Positions 1 to 4,961 of a stretch of 7,046 bases of DNA are shown in pieces. Source of the stretch: Cellvibrionaceae bacterium (lineage in GTDB: Bacteria > Pseudomonadota > Gammaproteobacteria > Pseudomonadales > Cellvibrionaceae); the NCBI GenBank assembly GCA_021151615.1, contig JAGKXA010000242.1, positions 1 to 7,046 on the forward strand, given 5' to 3'. Below the pieces are notes generated by a model. That model was given only the letters and a program-made list of their open reading frames with translations, made no database searches and was not told the origin of the DNA. The position numbers and the translations under genes are program-made. Every line of letters starts with the position of its first letter. Position 1 is the stretch's first letter.

Positions 1-115
1 ACTAAATTAGCCCCAACGCTAGCTTCTTTTGTTTAAATGGCTGCGCGAATAAAAAATTAATCATTGTGGGTATTTTTGGGTTTTTACACAGTCTCTGCCA
101 AAAGGTGATGATGCA

Positions 116-988
116 GTGCGAACCGATGAGACAGTGGGTGTGAATATGCGGGCACAGCTTGATCCAAATGATAAGGTCATTGGTTCATCCACGGGTGAAC
201 CACAAACTGCTTTCATCCAGGCGCTTCGAGCCACCTTTCCGCAGGACAGTATGATCAGGGGGCATTTGCTAAATCATGATCTTGGTGGTTTTGGTGTTCA
301 CGAAAATTTATTTCCCATTACTGGCAAGGCCAATAGCAAGCATCTCCATGAAGTTGAGAAATATGTAAAGAATGCCTTATATGATGCGCACCAGGAGGGT
401 GGTGATAAGGGTGTTTATTACTCAGTTAATGTCACAGGGGATCGCACAGATAATATGGACAACCCCAAATCTACATTTAACTGCGTAGCCAATTGGATAC
501 CGGATGTTAAAACGGCTCCCGACACACTGGGGGCGCAACTGTTCGATGTAAAAGTAGAGTCAGCGCCAAAAAAGGCGAATCGTGGCCAGGACTATCAAAA
601 TGCTAAAGCGGAGGGAGCTCGTAATTACACCAAAACGGGAGACAAACTAAGTAGTTGGAAGCACGGCGGCCGTAAAGGAAAATTAAACTTCGATACCCTG
701 ATTGGCCAGGGGAAAATAGCCATATCTACATTTGCTTCCAAAGCGGGTGGCGATGGGGTTGCTTTTGCAACAAAGGCGGAAGCGTTTTTGTATATTGATG
801 AGCACGAAGAGCAAGTAGTTGAAATTATCACTGACTTGCTGGCGCTTGCTCAGGTCGATAGCGTTGATCAGTTACAAGCCGAGCATTATCAACTGCTTTT
901 ACCGGGTGATAAGGCAACCTGCTTGAATTTCCGGAAGGCCGTGGTTATGGTCGAAGACAGAGAGGAAGATAAGCCGCTGACGGATTAG
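116..988 (+). CDS. DNA/RNA non-specific endonuclease-like toxin domain protein (orphan effector C-terminus)
   Basis: The protein (290 residues from GTG at 116) carries a compact version of the NUC endonuclease core, which cleaves DNA and RNA using one metal ion. Seen directly: an RGH motif (R48-G49-H50), then ENLFPIT with N64, then KAN with N73, then HEVE with E81. The N-to-N spacing of 9 and N-to-E spacing of 8 equal those of Serratia nuclease (N110, N119, E127), with H50 as the general base; the loop between His and the first Asn is shorter. The 'RGHLLN...GG...ENL.P.T..AN..H...VE' pattern is one I know from C-terminal toxin domains of large secreted effectors, including those linked to extracellular contractile injection systems. 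Residues 150-290 are a basic stretch and then an acidic helical tail that I do not recognise. The start is uncertain: GTG 116 has AAAAGG about 10 bases upstream, ATG 146 is an alternative, and the frame is open back to 53 without an ATG. No signal peptide and no immunity gene are visible. Confidence 0.72.
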   Translation: MRTDETVGVNMRAQLDPNDKVIGSSTGEPQTAFIQALRATFPQDSMIRGHLLNHDLGGFGVHENLFPITGKANSKHLHEVEKYVKNALYDAHQEGGDKGVYYSVNVTGDRTDNMDNPKSTFNCVANWIPDVKTAPDTLGAQLFDVKVESAPKKANRGQDYQNAKAEGARNYTKTGDKLSSWKHGGRKGKLNFDTLIGQGKIAISTFASKAGGDGVAFATKAEAFLYIDEHEEQVVEIITDLLALAQVDSVDQLQAEHYQLLLPGDKATCLNFRKAVVMVEDREEDKPLTD

Positions 989-1016
989 CGATCAGTTTTT
1001 TATAACTATCTTCTGC

Positions 1017-1045
1017 ATGCAAAACCTTGTCTAAACGCCTACAAT
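1017..1045 (+). promoter_or_regulatory. possible sigma-70 promoter for rimO
   Basis: TACAAT at 1040-1045 matches the -10 consensus at five of six positions and lies about 40 bases before the rimO start. The best -35 at 17-bp spacing (ATGCAA, 1017-1022) is poor, so only the -10 element is convincing. The site sits in the 97-base gap after the nuclease-like gene, which has no clear terminator in that gap, so read-through into rimO is also possible. Confidence 0.3.
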
Positions 1046-1085
1046 AGTCGCCTTTTTTCTGTACCTCCCCATTTCGCGAGACACT

Positions 1086-2300
1086 ATGAGCGTTAATACC
1101 TTTGATCCAACCCAAACCACAACCCTGGATACCCCGGCCAAAACCCTAGTACAGGAGTCATTAGGGGCGATTGGTGAGGCCCTGGCAGAAAACGGCAAGG
1201 TACTGGTCACTGGCTGCCTGGGTGCCAAGAAGGATGAGATTATCGAGGTGCACCCGAATGTGCTGGGTATTACCGGTGCCCATGCCTACGAAGAAGTTTT
1301 GTCACAAGTACATCAACATTTACCGCCCAAGCCGCAGCACAATCCCTTTACGGATCTGGTGCCACCACAAGGTATCAAGCTGACACCACGTCATTATGCT
1401 TACCTGAAAATTTCTGAAGGCTGCAACCACTCCTGTAGTTTCTGCATCATCCCGGATATGCGCGGCAAGCTGGTGAGCCGCCCGATTGGTCAGGTGATGG
1501 GTGAAGCCGAGCGTTTGGTGAAGGCCGGCGTAAAAGAGCTGCTGGTGATTTCGCAGGACACATCTGCCTATGGTGTGGACATTAAGCACCGCACCGACTT
1601 CTGGGATGGCCGGCCCATGAAGACGGATATGTACCAGCTTGCCGCTGCTTTGGGGGAGTTGGGGGTATGGGTGCGCCTGCATTATGTATACCCCTACCCA
1701 CACGTGGATAACATTATCCCGCTGATGGCGCAGGGCAAGGTGCTGCCGTATTTGGACATTCCTTTCCAGCACGCCAGCCCAACCATACTGCGTAAAATGC
1801 GCCGCCCCGGGCAAGTAGAGAAAACTCTGGAGCGCATCAAGAGCTGGCGCGAGCAGGTGCCCAACCTGACGATTCGCTCCACCTTTATCGTTGGTTTCCC
1901 CGGTGAAACTGAAGAAGATTTCCAGGAGCTGCTGAACTTCCTTGAAGAGGCACAACTGGACCGCGTGGGTTGCTTTCAATACTCACCGGTGGATGGCGCC
2001 AAGGCCAACGACCTGCCAGATCCGGTGCCCGACGAGATCAAGCAAGAGCGTTATGATCGCTTTATGCAGTTGCAACAACGAATTTCTACGGAACGTTTGA
2101 AGTTAAAAGTTGGTCAGACGTTGCAAGTGCTGATCGACGAAGTGGACGAAGAAGGCGCAATTGGTCGTTGCTTTGCCGATGCGCCGGAAATCGATGGTTG
2201 TGTTTATCTTAACGGTGAAGAAAGTGTACAGCCGGGTGACTTGGTGAATGTATTAATCGAACATTCGGATGAATACGACCTTTGGGGAACCAAGGTCTAA
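1086..2300 (+). CDS. rimO: ribosomal protein S12 methylthiotransferase RimO, with an internal N-terminal deletion
   Basis: RimO is a cytoplasmic radical-SAM enzyme that adds a methylthio group to the conserved aspartate of ribosomal protein S12. Seen here: the third cysteine of the N-terminal MTTase cluster in VTGCLGAK (C44), the radical-SAM CxxxCxxC (C113, C117, C120) after YLKISEG, the HYVYPYPH and IVGFPGETEEDF segments, and a C-terminal TRAM domain (about 336-404) ending in EYDLWGTKV. The C44-to-C113 distance of 69 fits the family. At 404 residues it is short against the usual 440-450. The leader up to TPAK (residue 19) joins directly to LVQESLGAIGEA, so the expected LGCPK and NTCGF segments, which supply the other two cluster cysteines, are absent. 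The frame is intact throughout with no stop codon. The ATG at 1086 is preceded only by a weak GAGA. It ends 15 bases before a strong terminator and appears monocistronic. The family call is certain; activity is doubtful unless the gap is an assembly error. Confidence 0.93.
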   Translation: MSVNTFDPTQTTTLDTPAKTLVQESLGAIGEALAENGKVLVTGCLGAKKDEIIEVHPNVLGITGAHAYEEVLSQVHQHLPPKPQHNPFTDLVPPQGIKLTPRHYAYLKISEGCNHSCSFCIIPDMRGKLVSRPIGQVMGEAERLVKAGVKELLVISQDTSAYGVDIKHRTDFWDGRPMKTDMYQLAAALGELGVWVRLHYVYPYPHVDNIIPLMAQGKVLPYLDIPFQHASPTILRKMRRPGQVEKTLERIKSWREQVPNLTIRSTFIVGFPGETEEDFQELLNFLEEAQLDRVGCFQYSPVDGAKANDLPDPVPDEIKQERYDRFMQLQQRISTERLKLKVGQTLQVLIDEVDEEGAIGRCFADAPEIDGCVYLNGEESVQPGDLVNVLIEHSDEYDLWGTKV

Positions 2301-2315
2301 TAACCAGCCAGATCG

Positions 2316-2356
2316 AAAAATCCCCTGTGCACGCCGAGTGACAGGGGATTTTTTTA
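2316..2356 (+). terminator. rho-independent terminator of rimO
   Basis: A 13-bp perfect stem (2316-2328 with 2341-2353) has a CCCCTGT/ACAGGGG core and ends in seven T residues (2349-2355). The 12-base loop can add three more pairs (CAC 2330-2332 with GTG 2338-2340). The run of A on the left arm suggests it could also work in reverse, although no minus-strand gene ends here. Confidence 0.92.
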
Positions 2357-2367
2357 TGGGCTATAGT
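2338..2367 (+). promoter_or_regulatory. likely sigma-70 promoter of the GNAT gene, overlapping the rimO terminator
   Basis: GTGACA (2338-2343, five of six to TTGACA) and TATAGT (2362-2367, five of six to TATAAT) are separated by 18 bp. Transcription would begin near 2374, giving a leader of about 20 bases that contains the GGAG ribosome binding site (2384-2387). The -35 box lies inside the loop and right arm of the rimO terminator. Confidence 0.5.
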
Positions 2368-2393
2368 TCGCCTATCAGTTTTCGGAGCAAGTC

Positions 2394-2648
2394 ATGGCTG
2401 ATGTTCAACACCAGGTACAAGATCAAAAATTTGTCATCCACCAGAGTGGTAGCGAAGCGGTGTTGGCATATCGCGTAAGCTCAGCGGGTGATGCGCCAGA
2501 AATCGATTTTTATAGTACCTATGTCCCACCTGAGTTTCGCGGCAAGGGGTTAGCGGAAAAACTGGTTCGCACTGGCCTAAAGTGGGCGCGGGAACAGGGC
2601 TTTCAGATTCATGCCAGCTGCTGGTATGTCGCCAAATTTTTGCGCTAA
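2394..2648 (+). CDS. small GNAT-like N-acetyltransferase (COG2388 / Acetyltransf_CG type)
   Basis: This 84-residue protein belongs to the minimal GNAT-like family that has little beyond the acetyl-CoA binding part of the fold. Seen: DFYSTYVPPEFRGKGLAEKL (about 38-57), where RGKGLA is the short pyrophosphate-binding loop seen in place of the classical R/QxxGxG/A, then a helix (LVRTGLKWAREQG), and the family's typical end, CWYVAKFLR. The length is normal for the family. Substrates are unknown, and the fold alone does not prove acetyltransferase activity. The ATG at 2394 is preceded by GGAG at 2384-2387 with good spacing. The gene lies between the rimO terminator and the pilin, with 97 bases on its 3' side and no obvious terminator there. 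Confidence 0.88.
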   Translation: MADVQHQVQDQKFVIHQSGSEAVLAYRVSSAGDAPEIDFYSTYVPPEFRGKGLAEKLVRTGLKWAREQGFQIHASCWYVAKFLR

Positions 2649-2678
2649 AAATAGTTTCTGCATAAGAAAAAAAATTGA

Positions 2679-2706
2679 ACTGAAGTCTGCGTTTTCGTAC
2701 TGAAGT
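2679..2706 (+). repeat. 8-bp direct repeat ACTGAAGT upstream of the pilin gene
   Basis: ACTGAAGT occurs at 2679-2686 and again at 2699-2706, exactly 20 bases apart, about two helical turns. It lies 40-67 bases before the pilin start, where a regulator could bind. With two short copies in AT-rich DNA, chance is a real alternative. I found no confident sigma-70 or sigma-54 promoter in this gap. Confidence 0.3.
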
Positions 2707-2745
2707 AAATGTAGCTTCGTTGAATGTATTGAAGGATTTACGTGT

Positions 2746-3225
2746 ATGTTACTCAAGCGTGGATTTACCCTGATTGAAATGTTGGTTGTTGTTGCGATTA
2801 TTGCAATATTGGCATTGCTTGCATTGCCGTCGCCCGATCCGGCAATTGCCAGAAAACAGGTCTCCGAATCAATGGCACTGATTGAAGATTATAAAAAGCT
2901 GGTCGCTTTTTATCACCAAAGTGCCCAGGTTTTTTTAAAGGATAATAAAGAAGCAGGTATACCGGCACCGGATAAGTTATTGGGAAACTATGTTGATCGA
3001 ATTGATTTGATTAACGGTGCATTCCACCTTCACTTTGGTAACAAAGCCCATCCGGAAATTAAAAATAAAACACTGAGTATTCAACCGATTGTTGTTAAAG
3101 GTTCGCCGCAAAGTCCAATTTCCTGGATTTGTGGTAAAGCTGCTGCACCCGAAGGAATGGAAGCTGCTGGCGAGAACCGGACTGATATTGAAATTAAGAA
3201 TTTACCGTTGAATTGTCGAATTTAA
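2746..3225 (+). CDS. type IV pilin-like protein with prepilin leader
   Basis: The protein (159 residues) begins with a short basic leader, MLLKRG, followed by FTLIEMLVVVAIIAILALLA, the class III prepilin signal. Prepilin peptidase should cut after G6 and the new N-terminal F7 would be methylated; E11 is the conserved Glu5 of the mature protein. Residues 7-27 form the hydrophobic helix that holds pilins in the membrane and packs the fibre. The globular part looks like a type IVa pilin: an ESMALIEDYK helix (about 41-50), the LLGNYVDRIDLINGAFHLHFG strand region (78-98), and a C-terminal disulfide loop from WICGKAAAPEG (C129) to LPLNCRI (C157). AAGGA at 2732-2736 sets the ATG start. No other pilus genes are nearby, so it may be a minor or alternative pilin assembled by machinery encoded elsewhere. 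The next gene begins 12 bases after the stop. Confidence 0.87.
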   Translation: MLLKRGFTLIEMLVVVAIIAILALLALPSPDPAIARKQVSESMALIEDYKKLVAFYHQSAQVFLKDNKEAGIPAPDKLLGNYVDRIDLINGAFHLHFGNKAHPEIKNKTLSIQPIVVKGSPQSPISWICGKAAAPEGMEAAGENRTDIEIKNLPLNCRI

Positions 3226-3229
3226 GGTG
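3224..3229 (+). promoter_or_regulatory. ribosome binding site deciding the start of the glutaredoxin-like gene
   Basis: AAGGTG at 3224-3229 overlaps the pilin stop codon (3223-3225). It is 8 bases from ATG 3238 but only 2 from the upstream in-frame GTG 3232, so ATG 3238 is the better start. The overlap suggests the two genes share one transcript. Confidence 0.6.
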
Positions 3230-3237
3230 CTGTGTTG

Positions 3238-3579
3238 ATGAGCTTTGGAAAAATAGTTGTAATTCTGCTGGCAGCCTTGGTCATCTTCAAATGGAATGTG
3301 ATTCGCGACGAGCTAAGTCCGCCGCCGGATTTTTCCGCGCAGCATCCGGAAGGTGTCGTGCTTTACGCCACCGACTGGTGTGGCTACTGTAAAAAAACGC
3401 GCGAGTTTTTCAAACAAAACAATATTGCCTATGTTGAGTACGATATTGAAAAGTCGGCTGAGGGTCGCGTCCAATACGACCAGCTTCGCGGCAGTGGAAT
3501 TCCATTGGTGGTAATTCGTGGCCAAGTGTTACGTGGTTACGATCCTGGTGCGATGAAAGACGCATTACGTATGCAATAG
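3238..3579 (+). CDS. membrane-anchored glutaredoxin/thioredoxin-fold protein
   Basis: From ATG 3238 the protein has 113 residues. It starts with one hydrophobic segment (about 6-17, IVVILLAALVIF), then a proline-rich linker (SPPPDFS), then a glutaredoxin-like domain. Seen: strand GVVLYAT, the redox motif DWCGYC with C48 and C51, the helix KKTREFFKQNN, the strand IAYVEYDI, and GIP with the likely cis-proline (P89) before VVIRGQVLRGYD, which matches the substrate-binding part of the fold. It should reduce or exchange disulfides close to the membrane. Topology is not settled, because positive charges flank the segment on both sides; a signal-anchor with the domain in the periplasm is my preference. 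The site overlapping the pilin stop codon suggests co-expression with the pilin, which itself has a predicted disulfide. There is a 45-base gap to the OsmC-like gene and no terminator in it. Confidence 0.83.
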   Translation: MSFGKIVVILLAALVIFKWNVIRDELSPPPDFSAQHPEGVVLYATDWCGYCKKTREFFKQNNIAYVEYDIEKSAEGRVQYDQLRGSGIPLVVIRGQVLRGYDPGAMKDALRMQ

Positions 3580-3624
3580 CTAACGGCGATAACTTGGCAG
3601 CAATAAACTAACGGGAATGATGTG

Positions 3625-4020
3625 ATGATCCAGTTGCAAAAAAATGATACCGGTATTTATCGTCAGCGTATTCGCATTGATGGTCACGAGATCGCTGCGG
3701 ATGTTAAAGCAGATGTAGGTGGTGAAGACACTGCACCTGATCCACATGGATTGCTGGATTCCTCACTTGCCGCCTGTACGGCAATCACACTCACCATGTT
3801 TGCCAGGCGTCGCGGAATGCCCTTGGATTCTATAAATATTGATATCGAGCGCGACGCATCCAAAGAAAAGTCCGGTGAATACAACCTGACGATGAAAATT
3901 GAGTTTGTTGGCGCCTTGAGTGAAGAACAAAAGCAACAGCTTGCTGGTATCGTGGAGAAATGCCCGATTCATAAACTCCTGTCTCATGGCACTTTTAATA
4001 TCACCACCGAAACCGTCTGA
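3625..4020 (+). CDS. OsmC/Ohr-family protein
   Basis: This is an OsmC-family protein of 131 residues, a group that reduces organic hydroperoxides or is linked to oxidative and osmotic stress. Seen (numbering from ATG 3625): the two family cysteines, C51 in SSLAACTAITL at the start of the central helix and C113 in VEKCPIHKLLS, together with PHGLLDSSLAACTA and the FARRRGMPLDSI segment that follows the helix. It looks closer to the YhfA-like branch than to Ohr. GTG 3622 is an alternative start; GGGA at 3613-3616 fits ATG 3625 better (8 bases against 5). Pirin follows after 29 bases, so the two genes are probably one transcript. Confidence 0.9.
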   Translation: MIQLQKNDTGIYRQRIRIDGHEIAADVKADVGGEDTAPDPHGLLDSSLAACTAITLTMFARRRGMPLDSINIDIERDASKEKSGEYNLTMKIEFVGALSEEQKQQLAGIVEKCPIHKLLSHGTFNITTETV

Positions 4021-4049
4021 TTAAATCCTAATTTAAAGGGGAAAAAGCT

Positions 4050-4904
4050 GTGACTATTTTAATTCCACCGCGAATGCAGGATATTGGTTTTGCTGTAAAG
4101 CGTTTGTTGCCTTCACGTTTACAGCAGCGTGTTGGGCCTTTTATTTTTGTAGATCATATGGGCCCTGCCCATTTTTCTGCCGGAACGAAAGAAGGTGATG
4201 TTCGCCAGCATCCGCATATTGGTTTGGCTACAGTAACCTATTTATTTTCCGGGGCTATGTTGCATCGCGACAGTTTGGGTGTGGTGCAACGCATTGAGCC
4301 GGGTGCAATTAATTTAATGACGGCCGGCAATGGTATTGTTCACTCCGAGCGTTTGCCTGAAGATATCCGTGCAAATAATACGCCGGTAGAAGGCATACAA
4401 ACCTGGTTGGCATTACCCACAGAGGTTGAAGACTGCGATCCATCTTTTGCTCATTACGGCGCTGAAAATATTCCTTCCGTTAATTTGCCTACCATGAGTG
4501 CGCAGGTACTTATCGGTAAGGCTTTTGGGGTTGAATCACCGGTTAAAACAGCAAGTGTGACGACGTATCTGGATATCTCTTTGGCGGCGGGTGCTGTGTA
4601 CTTTCCCGATTTTCCACAACAGGAGCTCGCTATTTATGTGGTTTGGGGTAGCGTGAGTGTGAATGGCGAAACCGTACCGGAATATCATTTAGCGGTGCTT
4701 GAAGAAGGGGCCAGTATTACAACGGATTCTGGTGCACAGATCATGTTGTTAGGTGGCGAACCTTTAGCAGGTGAGCGATTTATTTTGTGGAATTTTGTTG
4801 CTTCATCGCGCGAAAAAGTTCGCGCCGCAGGTGAACGCTGGACCAATGGTGGATTTACCATGGTGCCAGGTGAAACGGATTGGATTCCGTTACCGAAAAT
4901 ATAA
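4050..4904 (+). CDS. pirin family protein
   Basis: Pirins are bicupin proteins of the cytoplasm that bind one iron in the N-terminal cupin; some bacterial members have quercetin dioxygenase activity, others bind metabolic enzymes. Seen (284 residues): GPFIFVDHMGPAHF (29-42), then HPHIGLATVTYLFSG with metal ligands H54 and H56, then MTAGNGIVHSE with H98 and E100, the same four-ligand set as human pirin (H56, H58, H101, E103). GIQTWLALP (115-123) ends the first cupin. The second cupin (about 165-265) includes ELAIYVVWGSVSVNG and LLGGEPLAGERFILWNFV. The length equals the long pirin form. The start is GTG at 4050, supported by AAAGGGGA at 4035-4042; no ATG fits as well. It is likely co-transcribed with the OsmC-like gene and ends just before a strong hairpin. 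The native substrate or partner cannot be told from the sequence. Confidence 0.95.
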   Translation: MTILIPPRMQDIGFAVKRLLPSRLQQRVGPFIFVDHMGPAHFSAGTKEGDVRQHPHIGLATVTYLFSGAMLHRDSLGVVQRIEPGAINLMTAGNGIVHSERLPEDIRANNTPVEGIQTWLALPTEVEDCDPSFAHYGAENIPSVNLPTMSAQVLIGKAFGVESPVKTASVTTYLDISLAAGAVYFPDFPQQELAIYVVWGSVSVNGETVPEYHLAVLEEGASITTDSGAQIMLLGGEPLAGERFILWNFVASSREKVRAAGERWTNGGFTMVPGETDWIPLPKI

Positions 4905-4905
4905 A

Positions 4906-4940
4906 AACAAGAAAGCCGCTGAGCTAGCGGCTTTCTTGTT
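4906..4940. terminator. bidirectional terminator between pirin and pgm
   Basis: A perfect 15-bp stem (4906-4920 with 4926-4940) closes a 5-base loop, GAGCT. It begins right after the pirin stop and lies 22 bases beyond the pgm stop of the opposite strand. On the minus strand the stem is followed by T-rich sequence (TTTATATTTT); on the plus strand the T residues are mostly within the stem. It can serve both convergent genes. Confidence 0.88.
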
Positions 4941-4961
4941 GATGTGGATTTATCAACACAA

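Noticed and set aside
40..59. Similarity between GGCTGCGCGAATAAAAA near 39-55 and GACTGCGCGAAAATAAAAA near 6749-6767, as possible repeat copies
   Set aside because: The match is short, imperfect and partly an A-rich run; flanking sequences differ and the second copy is part of a terminator region.
1320..1979. 219-codon open frame on the minus strand
   Set aside because: It lies wholly antisense to rimO, whose protein is clearly conserved; the translation has no recognisable motif, so it is a shadow of codon bias.
2269..2478. 69-codon plus-strand frame running from rimO through the terminator into the GNAT gene
   Set aside because: It crosses a strong terminator and overlaps two well-supported genes in a different frame.
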